A DNA stretch of 48,659 nt from Patescibacteria group bacterium (GCA_019752125.1 JAIEMM010000004.1:1-48659), one strand, 5' to 3'. Shown: positions 7,126 through 17,390, numbered from the stretch's first letter. Numbers and translations: made by a program. The notes: generated by a model not told the origin, from the sequence alone.

Positions 7126-10100
7126 TTACTTCGAGATAACGTTTGCGAAGCAGTCCTGACCGAGGCCTGAGGTTGCGAAGCAGCCGCCGAGACCGTAGCC
7201 GTTTGTCCAGTCATTCATCGAACCTGTACCTACAACCGCTGTGGTTGTTGATTCAGGAGAGAAGATGATGTTGCTTGCCAAGACAGCCGCTGTGGATGTT
7301 GCACCCATAGAGATTGCCGAGGTGTCAGCCTTGAGCGCTACTGAGACTGAGCCGTTCTGGCCGCTGTTGCCTGTGAGGGCAATAGTACCGCGAAGGGTGT
7401 AGGTCTTAGTTGTGCCTGCAGCAACTACTGCGTCCGAGGTGTTCGACACGTTGTCGAAGTAGATAGGAAGCACTGTTGCGCTGCTGGTTGCAATAGTCGT
7501 CGAAGAAACGTTGCCGTTAGGACCGGTGAAGGTCAATGAGGTCAATGTTGCGTTCGAGAGACCAAGTGCGTACGAGATCTTGTTCAAGGTTACGTCGCCC
7601 TTCGAATCTGCACCGACGGTGAGAGTCGAGAGAACTTGGTTACCGTTGACTGCTACAGCACCTGCTGTGCTGTATGTGAAGGTTGGGAAGGACTTGTAGA
7701 CCTTAGCACCCTTAACTGCAGTTGTTGCGCTCGAAGGCTGGCGGTTCTGACCAGATGCGACACCTACGCCGTAGGTACCGTTAGTGCCAGAAACGTTGTT
7801 GCCATCGTAGTCAACTTTGATGGTGTCGCCTGAGACAACAAGCGGACCGCTGACGCTGATGCCAGCAATGTCACCCTTGATGACCAAGATGCGAGAACCG
7901 TTTGATGGGATGCGGAATGCACCTGAAGCAATCTGTGACGAAGTCGCATTTGTTCCAGATGGGAATACCGCTGTACCAACCTGTGTGTTTGTCGTTGAAT
8001 CCCACAATGTGACCTGGTTGTTTACGAGGTCAGTGCGAGAACCGCTTGTGAGAACAAGTGCTACCTGGCGAAGATCGATATCTTCGTTTGTGCCAGAGAA
8101 GCGGATATGGCCAAGATCAACACCTGTTGAGCCTGCCGAAACTACACCGTAGTTTGGAGTGCTTGAGTCAAGTGTGACTGACATAGTGCCGCCTGTCGAT
8201 GCTGTCATAACGTTACCACCAGCTGTGAACGAGCTAGAGCCAGTTGCTGTTGCACCGCTCTGAACACCAGTTGCACCTGCATAGCTTGTGTCAGAACTTG
8301 CATTGAGACCAAGAGTGTAGGTACCAGAAGCACCACTGCGTACATCGCATTTAACTGCGAGGGTTACAGTTGTGCCCTTTGGAACTACTACGCCACCGCT
8401 GTTAAGCGAGAAGCTGAGGTCACCTGCAGTTGTGAAGCTAGATGATGGGTTAACAACATGCTGGTCAGAAACTGAAGTTGCACCGTTGTAGAGCTGGCAG
8501 TTTGTAAGGTCAGTGTTTGTTCCAGTGAAGCTGTACTGCACTGGGATAGTCGTTACGCGAATGTCTTCACCAGATGCTGTTGCATAGAGGATGAGATTTG
8601 CGAACGTGAACTGATTGCTGCCTGCGATAACAGTCTGTGCAATTGGAGTTGAACCAACAGTGATGCTGAGAGCAGCTGCCTTAACTGTCTGCGAAGCGCT
8701 CGTGAGAGCGGTAGCAGGAGAAATGGTGATGCTGCGGCCCGTAGTCTGTCCAGTAACTGTCGTCCACTGCGTTGAAGGAGTGGTTGAAGCCTGGATAGTG
8801 CTGCCGGTTGTGAAGTCAGTACCGAGCTTGCCCTTGAGGGTGAGCTGAGTAGTACCAACTGGGATCGTAACAGTGTCAGTGAAGGTTACCTTTGCGTCTG
8901 CATCTGTACCACCAGTTGCTGCATCAGTTGGGCCTGCGAGAACAGTGCCATTCTGATTTACGAGCTTGACGTTAGTCAAAGCTGTGTATGTAGCAGAACC
9001 TGAGAAGCTAAAGTTGAAGACCAAGCGACCAATTGTGATTGGCTCGCCCTGATCCTGTACAGAGAAGCCGCCGAGAACCTGATCCTGCTGGTTGATAGCA
9101 ACGTTACCTGAAGTAACAGCATTTGAGGTAGAAACCGTCACAACGCCGCCGGTAACTGTAACTGTGTAACCAGTGTAGTAAGGATCATCTGAGCTTGCGA
9201 CAACACCTGCTGATGCAGACTGGCTGCCGAAGCTTGGAAGGATACCGTAACCATACTGTGCACCAACTGTGTTGATGTCAGATGACTTCTGGATATCGAA
9301 CTGAGCAGTTGTTGCTGAACCATTGGCGATATCACCCTGGATAGCTACGTCTTTCGAGAAGCCTTTCTGGATCAAGATGCCCTGACCTGGGAAGGTTGTC
9401 GTGAAGTAGTTGTCAGATGAAGCGGTCGTCGGATATGACGTGCCATCAACAACTGATACTACGTTTGAGAGGTAGCTCTGAGAGATAGAACCAACCTGGT
9501 GCCAGCGGATTGACTTGACGTATACATCTTCAGATGAACCTGCTGTAAGGCGGATTGAAGAGAAGACGTAGCTTGTCTGTCCAACGTTTTGAGTTGTTGC
9601 TGCGCCTGGGTCATTTGTACCCTTCTGTGCAGTGACTGTACCAATGAGGCTTGAGGCTTCGTTGATTGTCTGGCTTGCACCGCTGATTGGAAGACCACCG
9701 TTCGTAACTGCTGCTGAAGTGTTAACTGCAACAACAGAGAAGGTAGCGATCTGACCTGCGTATGTAGCAGTGTTACCGCGGTTAGCTGCGACTGTGAAAG
9801 TCATAGATGTGCCGCTTGGGATCACAATTGCTGAACCAACCACCGCCTGGTGATTGCTGTTCAAGGTCTTTGTGATACCAACCTGGTTACCATTCTGGTC
9901 CAAGAGCATTACGCCAGTGAAAGCCTGGTCAGACGCGATACCACCGCGTTCAACTGTAACGTTGTTAAGCGTTACGTTACCGCCTGAAGCTGTAACTGTG
10001 AACTTGGTGAAAGGAACGCGTGCTGCGTTGTTTGGAGCAATGCCGTTTGCAGGCTGTGCTGCTGCCGAAACAGTTGCAGTACCTGTACCCGTTGTAGGGG

Positions 10101-10638
10101 TAGTAGGTGTCGTAGGTGTCGTTGGGTTTGAACCGCAGAGAGCATTAAGCTTTGCGCGAGACAACGGACCTACATAACCTGACGCTGGTGATACGCCGTT
10201 AGCAGTCTGGAATTTCATAACTGCTGACTTTGTAGCAGGACCGAATGTTGAGGTCTCCTTACCAGGAGAACCGGCGCCAGACGATGCGATCATCGTGCCT
10301 GCGCTCATGTTCAAGAGCTTCTGGAGAGCCATAACATCAGCACCTGTAGAACCGACTGTGAGGTCGCGAGTGAAGGTCGTTGCGCATGAGCCGCCGGTAG
10401 TCGTACCGCCAGTAGAAGTACCGGAAGTAGGCTGACCATTGAGCGATGCCTGGACGTTCGCGATAGTAGCTGCATCAGCACCGAAGGACTGGAGCAACGA
10501 AACGATCGCGCTTACCTGAGACGCCGTGAGAGACGCTGCGTGAGCAGGAGTAGCAATTGCACCGAACATAAGTCCGAGGGCAACTACTGCACCGCCGACG
10601 AAAGCGACGAAACGTGTAGAACTCTGAGTAATTGTCAT
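7126..10638 (-). CDS. S-layer-like / giant surface protein with N-terminal peptidoglycan-binding domain
   Basis: 1170 aa; signal peptide (...ATPAHA); PG_binding_1-like LTVGSTGADVMALQKLLN...FGPATKSAVMKFQTANGVSPASGYVGPLSRAKLNAL; TPT linker; Ser/Thr/Gly-rich beta repeats. Confidence 0.85.
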   Translation of the reverse strand: MTITQSSTRFVAFVGGAVVALGLMFGAIATPAHAASLTASQVSAIVSLLQSFGADAATIANVQASLNGQPTSGTSTGGTTTGGSCATTFTRDLTVGSTGADVMALQKLLNMSAGTMIASSGAGSPGKETSTFGPATKSAVMKFQTANGVSPASGYVGPLSRAKLNALCGSNPTTPTTPTTPTTGTGTATVSAAAQPANGIAPNNAARVPFTKFTVTASGGNVTLNNVTVERGGIASDQAFTGVMLLDQNGNQVGITKTLNSNHQAVVGSAIVIPSGTSMTFTVAANRGNTATYAGQIATFSVVAVNTSAAVTNGGLPISGASQTINEASSLIGTVTAQKGTNDPGAATTQNVGQTSYVFSSIRLTAGSSEDVYVKSIRWHQVGSISQSYLSNVVSVVDGTSYPTTASSDNYFTTTFPGQGILIQKGFSKDVAIQGDIANGSATTAQFDIQKSSDINTVGAQYGYGILPSFGSQSASAGVVASSDDPYYTGYTVTVTGGVVTVSTSNAVTSGNVAINQQDQVLGGFSVQDQGEPITIGRLVFNFSFSGSATYTALTNVKLVNQNGTVLAGPTDAATGGTDADAKVTFTDTVTIPVGTTQLTLKGKLGTDFTTGSTIQASTTPSTQWTTVTGQTTGRSITISPATALTSASQTVKAAALSITVGSTPIAQTVIAGSNQFTFANLILYATASGEDIRVTTIPVQYSFTGTNTDLTNCQLYNGATSVSDQHVVNPSSSFTTAGDLSFSLNSGGVVVPKGTTVTLAVKCDVRSGASGTYTLGLNASSDTSYAGATGVQSGATATGSSSFTAGGNVMTASTGGTMSVTLDSSTPNYGVVSAGSTGVDLGHIRFSGTNEDIDLRQVALVLTSGSRTDLVNNQVTLWDSTTNTQVGTAVFPSGTNATSSQIASGAFRIPSNGSRILVIKGDIAGISVSGPLVVSGDTIKVDYDGNNVSGTNGTYGVGVASGQNRQPSSATTAVKGAKVYKSFPTFTYSTAGAVAVNGNQVLSTLTVGADSKGDVTLNKISYALGLSNATLTSLTFTGPNGNVSSTTIATSSATVLPIYFDNVSNTSDAVVAAGTTKTYTLRGTIALTGNSGQNGSVSVALKADTSAISMGATSTAAVLASNIIFSPESTTTAVVGTGSMNDWTNGYGLGGCFATSGLGQDCFANVISK

Positions 10639-10713
10639 AATAACTAACTAATCGAACTATTAATAATTACTTGTAATCATACGGATAAAGGGAACAAAAA
10701 CTTCTACCCGCAT

Positions 10714-10787
10714 CTTCTGCCGTAGTGTGGTGTCTCTGGTTTTCCTTCTATTAAAGAAGGACAGAGAAACCATCACTCAGGCAGAAG
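10714..10787 (-). promoter_or_regulatory. Long hairpin upstream of the S-layer-like gene (candidate 5'UTR structure)
   Basis: cttctgcc...ggcagaag outer arms with internal tggtgtctctg...cagagaaacca and ccttct...agaagg pairing. Confidence 0.6.
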
Positions 10788-11122
10788 AGCGACTGGTAGT
10801 CAAAATGGAATTGGACACTCGGACATATCAACCATGAAGGGATTAGGAAAGGTCCACTAACAATGAAGACGCACTTGAACTGCAGTGCTTACTGCAATTC
10901 TTTTTCTACTATTCTGTTGTCAACGATCGTTCAATTCTGACGTTCCAGTATATGCCCTGAATACCCGACTTTCGGTCGCTACAACCAAGTATAGGGCTAC
11001 GGGGCACGGAACTCAAAAATACCCTGTGGACAACAGCGCAAATGAGCCCCCTAGGGGGCTGGAGCTGTGTTTTACAGGTATCCTAAAAATACCACCACGG
11101 AGGCTTCAGGTCAACGCCTTCC

Positions 11123-11845
11123 TTATATAGCAAGATATACGCTCCAACGACGCTCCCCCACCTTTTTTATAAGACCTTGCTGGATCAGCGCAGCCAACTC
11201 CCGCTGTATAGTCTTTTCGCTGCAACCCTTCACCGCTGAAGCTATATCTTTTATAGAAGAGTTAGCATTAGAGCGGACAAATTCAAGGATTTTCTCCATA
11301 CGGACACTGTGTCCTTTATTAATGTCCTTAACTTGTCCCTTAGCCTGTCCTTTATCTGAGATCTGTTCCATAGGACGTTGTCCATTATTCAAAAGTCGTG
11401 GATGTCCCCCCGCATGTTCTGAAGATTCAATTTCTGGCACTGAAAAATCTTGTATCGAGGTGAACGGTGAAGGATGGACACTCAGCGAAAATCGCTGTAC
11501 CAACTGTTCGTATTCATTCAATAAAATAGGGCTGTTTTCTTTGCTGATGAAACCCGCCGTCGTCGCAAGCCTTACCTTTGAAAGAAGCGCGAAGATGTCG
11601 GCGATAACGATGGACGCATCCATTTCCCCTGCAGCAAAGTGAGCGAAGGTATGAGGAAGTTCTGCTGCGGCCATAGCAAGCTTATATGAAACTTCTCTAT
11701 CTTTTATGTCCGATTGTTCAGCAAGAACAAGGAGTGCGTGTGCGATTTTTTCTGACTTCAAATAACAAAAATACCAATCGGTTCGTCCTTTAAAAAGGAT
11801 TGATTTTAGAGCAAATTCGTGAAATTTTTTATCAATATCAGACAC
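11123..11845 (-). CDS. HTH protein with N-terminal helical-bundle domain (putative regulator)
   Basis: 240 aa; C-terminal wHTH (EFVRSNANSSIKDIASAVKGCSEKTIQRELAALIQQGLIKKVGERRWSVY). Confidence 0.65.
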   Translation of the reverse strand: MSDIDKKFHEFALKSILFKGRTDWYFCYLKSEKIAHALLVLAEQSDIKDREVSYKLAMAAAELPHTFAHFAAGEMDASIVIADIFALLSKVRLATTAGFISKENSPILLNEYEQLVQRFSLSVHPSPFTSIQDFSVPEIESSEHAGGHPRLLNNGQRPMEQISDKGQAKGQVKDINKGHSVRMEKILEFVRSNANSSIKDIASAVKGCSEKTIQRELAALIQQGLIKKVGERRWSVYLAI

Positions 11846-11968
11846 GTTTTTGTCTCATAGAAGTCCTTTATTTGTCTTATATTCTTAAAGACATATAGGA
11901 CCTCTCATGTGTCTTTGAGTATACTGCCTCGCTCTGCAAAAGCAAAAGATGGTATCATATCTCCATAT

Positions 11969-14248
11969 ATGGCGCGCAAAAATGGCAAGCAAAACAAGGA
12001 CACTGCTAACCCGTTGCGCACACTACCCACAGAAACAAAGCGTACGATTGCGGCAATAGTTCTCTTCATATTGGGTCTTATTTTTGTACTCGCATATTTT
12101 GGAGTGGCCGGAAATGGCGGGTCAGATCTCTACTGGCTCTTTAACTACCTTCTAGGCGTAGGGTACTTTTTGCTACCCCTCCTTCTCTTCATATTGGGGT
12201 GGAGCGCGCTTCGAGAAGAGTCGGTTGGGTTTAATCCACTGAAACTTGTTTCGAGCATTATTTTTATTTTGGCGGGCTTGGGTTTTGTTGATGCTGTTTC
12301 AAACCATGGAGGTTTGGTGGGGGGACTTATCGCCCACCCTACCGTGCAATTTTTTGATATCTACGTCGCCCTCATTGTTATGGGCGGACTGTCACTTATA
12401 TCTCTTCTTGTATTAATAGAGGGGCGCATCTCTCCTGAAATATTTGCCTCTATTGGTCGCAACATACTGGCACTCTTTAGAAAACTCACAGGCCGAGGCG
12501 ACAGAGAACTCGAACCTTCTATAACAGGGTTGCAGGATGATGACGAAGAGCTTGAGGAAACATATCCTGCGATGGATGAAGATGGGCAAGAACCTGCGCA
12601 ACGCCGTCCGATCGGTTCTTCCGAACCGCGGCCCGCCGTTGCTTCGGCATCCGCGGCATCTCGTGATGCTTCTAACAAAGAGGCGGCGGCTAGAGCAGCG
12701 GCTGCAAACCTAAAGTCATTGCTTGGCCAATACACTCCCCCACCTCTCTCCTTGCTCGAAGGCGACAAAGGGCGTGCCGGCAGCGGTGACATTAAAGCCA
12801 ACGCAAATATCATTCGCCGCACCCTCCAGAACTTCGGTATAAATGTAGAGATCGACGAAATCTCCATCGGTCCCTCAGTTACCCGCTACGCTATTAAACC
12901 CGCAGAAGGTGTGCGTCTTCAGAAAATCGTCGCACTCCAGCAAAACCTCGCACTCGCACTCGCGGCAAAGGGCGGTATTCGTATCGAAGCCCCTATTCCT
13001 GGCAAGTCATTGGTGGGTATCGAAGTTCCAAACACTGCCAAAGTTACCGTGGGTCTCGGAACCCTTTTGGGTTCAGAAGAGTTCACCGATTCACCGAAGC
13101 CGCTCATGGTCGCTCTTGGCCGCGACATTGCCGGCAACTCTGTGTACTCAAACCTTGCTAAAATGCCGCATGGTTTGATTGCGGGCGCAACAGGCTCAGG
13201 CAAGTCAGTTGCTATCCACGCAATAATAAACTCACTTCTATATAGAGCGGGCCCACAACAGCTACGCTTTATCATGATCGACCCTAAGCGCGTGGAGCTC
13301 ACTCTCTATCGTTCTATCCCTCACCTTCTCACTCCAGTTATTACCGACCCTAAGAAGGCAGTTATGGCACTTCGTTGGGCGGGACGCGAAATGGAGCGCC
13401 GATACAATATTTTGGAAGAAAACCGCGTGCGTGATATCGACTCATACCACCAGAACATTCTGACCCCTGCTCTTGAAAATATTCGCAAGCAAGGCGGTGA
13501 ACTCGAAGAAGGCCAGAAAGCTCCTGAAGCAATGCCGTATATAGTCGTCGTCATCGATGAACTCGCCGACATTATGCAGACCTACCCTCGAGAACTTGAG
13601 GCTTCTATCGTACGCCTGGCCCAAATGAGCCGTGCCGTTGGCATCCACCTCCTTCTCTCAACACAGCGCCCTAGCGTTAACGTCATCACCGGCCTTATCA
13701 AGGCAAACGTACCAACACGTATCGCTCTTCAAGTGGCAAGCCAGATAGACTCACGTACAATTTTGGACCAAGGCGGCGCTGAAACTCTCCTTGGTGCCGG
13801 CGACATGTTGTACCTCTCTGCCGACATGGCAAAACCGGTGCGTTTGCAGAGCGCCTTCATTACCGAAAATGAAGTAAAGAAAGTGACAGACTTTATTGCC
13901 AAGAATAACGAGGTGGAAATTCCAATAGACATTGCAGCTCCTGCCCCAGGCACTACAAGCATCTCTCTTGAAGGTGGAAGCGGTGGCGGAGGTGGTGGCG
14001 GATTTGACGACGAAGGTGATGATGATATGTACGAAGCAGCGCACGCTGCCGTAATGGAAGCAGGAAAAGCGTCAACTTCATACCTACAAAGAAAACTGCG
14101 TGTCGGCTATGCACGCGCGGCACGTCTTATCGACATACTGGAAGAGCGCGGAGTAATAGGCCCCGGAGATGGCGCAAAGCCCCGCGAAGTGCTTGGCCGA
14201 CCAGGCGGTGGTGGAATGGAAGCAGCTGAGGAGCCCGCAGATCTATGA
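11969..14248 (+). CDS. ftsK: DNA translocase FtsK/SpoIIIE
   Basis: Four TM N-terminus, GATGSGKSVAIHAIINSLLYR Walker A, RAVGIHLLLSTQRPSVNVITGLIKAN, C-terminal gamma winged helix; start set to ATG MARKNGKQ. Confidence 0.95.
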   Translation: MARKNGKQNKDTANPLRTLPTETKRTIAAIVLFILGLIFVLAYFGVAGNGGSDLYWLFNYLLGVGYFLLPLLLFILGWSALREESVGFNPLKLVSSIIFILAGLGFVDAVSNHGGLVGGLIAHPTVQFFDIYVALIVMGGLSLISLLVLIEGRISPEIFASIGRNILALFRKLTGRGDRELEPSITGLQDDDEELEETYPAMDEDGQEPAQRRPIGSSEPRPAVASASAASRDASNKEAAARAAAANLKSLLGQYTPPPLSLLEGDKGRAGSGDIKANANIIRRTLQNFGINVEIDEISIGPSVTRYAIKPAEGVRLQKIVALQQNLALALAAKGGIRIEAPIPGKSLVGIEVPNTAKVTVGLGTLLGSEEFTDSPKPLMVALGRDIAGNSVYSNLAKMPHGLIAGATGSGKSVAIHAIINSLLYRAGPQQLRFIMIDPKRVELTLYRSIPHLLTPVITDPKKAVMALRWAGREMERRYNILEENRVRDIDSYHQNILTPALENIRKQGGELEEGQKAPEAMPYIVVVIDELADIMQTYPRELEASIVRLAQMSRAVGIHLLLSTQRPSVNVITGLIKANVPTRIALQVASQIDSRTILDQGGAETLLGAGDMLYLSADMAKPVRLQSAFITENEVKKVTDFIAKNNEVEIPIDIAAPAPGTTSISLEGGSGGGGGGGFDDEGDDDMYEAAHAAVMEAGKASTSYLQRKLRVGYARAARLIDILEERGVIGPGDGAKPREVLGRPGGGGMEAAEEPADL

Positions 14249-14619
14249 GTTACGGACACTCTGCCCGCCGCACAGCCACATTTATCATAATCGTGTGCGC
14301 TATTGTGGTAGTGCTAGGGTATGGCCTTTTTGAGGGGCGGAAGCTTATCGAAGGACCTCAAATATCGATAAAAACGCCATCAAATGGTAGCGCCACATCC
14401 TCTAACGCGGTGGTTATTTCAGGTACCGCAGAGAACATTTCCTTCCTTACTATCAACGATGCCCCTGCGTACACAGATGAGTCGGGCCATTTTTCAGTGA
14501 TTCTCTCCCCACCTCCAGGGTATAATGTGTTTACTGTTCGCGGCGTAGATCGGTTCGGTCGCCGCTCGTCAAAACAGGTTGTGTTTACCGTAGTGAATTA
14601 CTGTCCGATTACCTCTTAA
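14245..14619 (+). CDS. Single-TM protein with Ig-like/glucodextranase-B-like domain
   Basis: 124 aa; ISIKTPSNGSATSSNAVVISGTAENISFLTINDAPAYTDESGHFSVILSPPPGYNVFTVRGVDRFGR; overlaps the ftsK stop. Confidence 0.7.
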   Translation: MSYGHSARRTATFIIIVCAIVVVLGYGLFEGRKLIEGPQISIKTPSNGSATSSNAVVISGTAENISFLTINDAPAYTDESGHFSVILSPPPGYNVFTVRGVDRFGRRSSKQVVFTVVNYCPITS

Positions 14620-14638
14620 ACAGAACTCATAGACTGAT

Positions 14639-15730
14639 ATGGCGAAAGCAAAAGAAAAGAAAGCAGCTCCTTCAGGAAAACCTGCCCGTCCGGCAGGCGG
14701 AGACACATCCGCAATTGATGCAGCGATCCGCGAAATAAAAACAAAGTTCGGCGACGAAGCAATTATGAAACTCGGCGACACCGCACGAGTTAATGTCGAT
14801 GCTATCCCCTCTGGTTCTATCGGCCTCGACTGGGCGCTTGGCATTGGCGGCTACCCGCGCGGACGCATTATTGAAATCTTTGGTCCAGAAAGTTCTGGCA
14901 AGACAACGCTCTCTCTTCACGCTATAGCTGAAGCTCAGAAAAAAGGCGGCGTCTGTGCGTTTATCGACGCAGAGCACGCACTCGACCCAGAGTACGCAAA
15001 GAAGATTGGTGTGAAACTAGATGAACTGCTCGTGTCACAGCCAGACACAGGAGAACAAGCGCTTGAAATCGTTGAGTCGCTCGTACGTTCAGGTAAAGTC
15101 GACATTGTTGTCATCGACTCTGTTGCTGCCCTCACACCAAAAGACGAAATTGAGGGAGATATGGGACAGACCCATGTTGGTAAACAAGCACGTTTGATGT
15201 CACAAGCACTCCGCAAACTCACTGCCATCACTGCAAAATCTAAGACGATTGTTGTTTTCATTAACCAAATCCGCATGCAGATAGGTATGATGTTCGGCAA
15301 CCCAGAAACAACACCAGGCGGTAAAGCGCTTAAGTTCTACACATCAGTACGCCTCGATATCCGCCGCATTGCACAAATTAAGAAAGGTGAAGAAGTAGTT
15401 GGTGGCCGACACCGCGTTAAAGTTGTTAAAAACAAAGTCGCTGCCCCATTCCGTAAAACAGAGTTCGACCTTCTCTACAACGAAGGCATCTCCCGCGAAG
15501 GCGAGCTGCTCGCGCTTGGAGAAAGCCTTGGTGCAGTTTCAAAGAGCGGCGCTTCCTACTCTTTTACCTCTAAAGAGGGTGAGAAAATTGCGCTTGGCCG
15601 CGGCTACGACGCATCTCGTACATTCCTTCGTGAAAATAAAAAAGTAGCGAACGAACTTCTTAAAGCTATCGAAAAAGGTTTGGAGACATCTGCCCCTGCA
15701 AAGACTGCGGCTTCTGCTGACGAAGACTAG
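14639..15730 (+). CDS. recA: Recombinase RecA
   Basis: [64 protein letters not shown]. Confidence 0.98.
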   Translation: MAKAKEKKAAPSGKPARPAGGDTSAIDAAIREIKTKFGDEAIMKLGDTARVNVDAIPSGSIGLDWALGIGGYPRGRIIEIFGPESSGKTTLSLHAIAEAQKKGGVCAFIDAEHALDPEYAKKIGVKLDELLVSQPDTGEQALEIVESLVRSGKVDIVVIDSVAALTPKDEIEGDMGQTHVGKQARLMSQALRKLTAITAKSKTIVVFINQIRMQIGMMFGNPETTPGGKALKFYTSVRLDIRRIAQIKKGEEVVGGRHRVKVVKNKVAAPFRKTEFDLLYNEGISREGELLALGESLGAVSKSGASYSFTSKEGEKIALGRGYDASRTFLRENKKVANELLKAIEKGLETSAPAKTAASADED

Positions 15731-15749
15731 TCTGATTTAAGTGTAGAAA

Positions 15750-15780
15750 GAAAAAACTCCAGGACCCGAAGGTACTGGAG
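15750..15780 (-). terminator. Terminator of the 15807-16340 gene
   Basis: CTCCAGTACCTTCGGGTCCTGGAGTTTTTTC on the minus strand. Confidence 0.75.
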
Positions 15781-15806
15781 GTGTTTGCCGTTGCCGGCGT
15801 TGAGGG

Positions 15807-16340
15807 TCAGTCGCCCGCCGCGGAATGCGCGGCGGCGATGACGGCGCCCGGCAGGTTGATCGTGAGGTCGAGGCGATCCTTGACGAACTTGTCGAAGCCG
15901 GCCGCGCACACCGTGTCGATCGTCATGGCCATGTCCGTGCCGACCTGGGGCTCCTTCTTGCCGATCACGCCCGTGTCGACGCCGAGAGCCTTCTTGTAGG
16001 CCTTGACCTCACGGCGCTTGAACATGCCGTGCCGCTGCGCCGTCAGAGCGTCGCCGCCGTAGGCGAAGATGTAGGCCTTGTCCAGAGCATCGTGGAGCTT
16101 CTGGTGCTCGTCGGCCGGGATCAGGCCGGCATACAGCAGCGGCAGAACGGTGGCCGTGACGGTGCCGTCGAGCTGATGGCGCAGGCTGCTGCGCTTGCTT
16201 TCGTCGAGCTTCTCGCCGTGCTGACTGGTCGCGAAGGCGATGCCGCCGATCAGGACCCGGCCGAGGGTGCCCCCTTCCATCACGTTGCCCGGAATGATGC
16301 CGACATAGTGGTGGTTGAGATCCAACTTGCTCTTGCTCAT
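15807..16340 (-). CDS. GC-rich hypothetical protein (177 aa)
   Basis: MSKSKLDLNHHYVGIIPGNVMEGGTLGRV...; AGGAAGAGGAAATC precedes the ATG; strong G/C third-position preference; terminator follows. Confidence 0.7.
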   Translation of the reverse strand: MSKSKLDLNHHYVGIIPGNVMEGGTLGRVLIGGIAFATSQHGEKLDESKRSSLRHQLDGTVTATVLPLLYAGLIPADEHQKLHDALDKAYIFAYGGDALTAQRHGMFKRREVKAYKKALGVDTGVIGKKEPQVGTDMAMTIDTVCAAGFDKFVKDRLDLTINLPGAVIAAAHSAAGD

Positions 16341-16458
16341 GATTTCCTCTTCCTTTGATTGTACTTCCCTAAGGCCTCGTTTGTCTGCCGAAATGGCAAA
16401 TAAAAACGTCCTTTGGGACGTTGCACAATCTACAGTGCCATTAAGTGTCTGTCAATAC

Positions 16459-16794
16459 CTAGGCAAAACGGCGTGTTGGAGTGGCTGCAGAGCGAGCCAC
16501 GTCTACGCCCATAAGCACGAGAGATGCAGCCGCCACAAAGAGGGCGACCTGTACCGCAAGCTTAGTTTGGAGAACGGCCGTAAGGAAGAAAACACCGACA
16601 CTTACTACCCCACCCTGTGTTACGTGGGTAAGATTTTGAAACACGTTTGGAAGCGAAACAAAGTAGGCCGCGCCAGCAAAAGAAAGCGCGAGTGCGTAGC
16701 ACTCAATTGCGAAACGACTTGTGAGCTTGCGGACTGTATACACAACCGCCACCCCTGCCATAACTTGTTTTTCTATATTGCTCTGCATATACAT
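16459..16794 (-). CDS. Small multi-TM membrane protein adjacent to the sigma factor
   Basis: 111 aa; several hydrophobic segments; immediately downstream of the ECF sigma gene. Confidence 0.6.
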   Translation of the reverse strand: MYMQSNIEKQVMAGVAVVYTVRKLTSRFAIECYALALSFAGAAYFVSLPNVFQNLTHVTQGGVVSVGVFFLTAVLQTKLAVQVALFVAAASLVLMGVDVARSAATPTRRFA

Positions 16795-16799
16795 TCAAA

Positions 16800-17390
16800 C
16801 TATACCTTAGTGTTAATAGTTTCAAATACTTTTTTGAACTCTTTCTTTGCACGATGTACGCGGGTTTTGATAGCGCCCACGCTTACACCCTCTTCTTCTG
16901 CCATTTCTTCCTGAGATTTACCTTCGAGGAAAAAACTTGAAAGCGCTTTTGCAAAAGGCTCAGGCAAGCGGGAAAGCACAGAGGCCACCTCATCCATAAA
17001 TTCTTTCTTTTCAAACTGACGCATAGTGCGGTCCGGAATGATGGCCCATATCTCTTCGTCGAGCTCCATCTGCCGCTCCCCTTTTCGCTTCTGCTTTTGA
17101 TAGTGCGTAAGCGCGGTGTTTATAAGGATGCGATACCCCCACGATGAAAACTGCGCACCATCCTGTTTCTTAAACTTCATAGCGTTCATGTAGATCTTTG
17201 TGAAGGCTTCCTGCACGATATCTTCTGCTTCTTCTCTTGAGCGGACAATGCTCATGGCCTTACGCAAAAAAGGCTCCTCGTATTTACGTACAAGAAGTGC
17301 AAAAAGCGATGGGTGAGAAATAGAAGCGGCCAGAAGCTCCTCGTCGGTATACTCCTGCCCCTGTTCCTCTAGAGTGAGATACTCCTTCAT
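16800..17390 (-). CDS. RNA polymerase sigma-70 family (ECF-like) factor
   Basis: EEAEDIVQEAFTKIYMNAMKFKKQDGAQFSSWGYRILINTALTHYQKQKRKG (region 2) and LPEPFAKALSSFFLEGKSQEEMAEEEGVSVGAIKTRVHRAKKEFKKVF (region 4). Confidence 0.9.
   Translation of the reverse strand: MKEYLTLEEQGQEYTDEELLAASISHPSLFALLVRKYEEPFLRKAMSIVRSREEAEDIVQEAFTKIYMNAMKFKKQDGAQFSSWGYRILINTALTHYQKQKRKGERQMELDEEIWAIIPDRTMRQFEKKEFMDEVASVLSRLPEPFAKALSSFFLEGKSQEEMAEEEGVSVGAIKTRVHRAKKEFKKVFETINTKV

Noticed and set aside
10080-10130. Short GTAGGTGTCGT-type tandem repeats
   Set aside because: Encode the TPT linker of the S-layer-like protein; ordinary low-complexity coding repeat.
11067-11642. 191-aa plus-strand ORF opposite the HTH gene
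   Set aside because: Antisense; the minus-strand frame contains a coherent HTH domain.
15825-16358. 177-aa plus-strand ORF overlapping the GC-rich gene
   Set aside because: Antisense shadow ORF; the minus-strand ORF has the SD, a terminator and coherent protein sequence, whereas this one is a skewed Arg/Val/Asp/Ala-rich translation typical of high-GC antisense frames.
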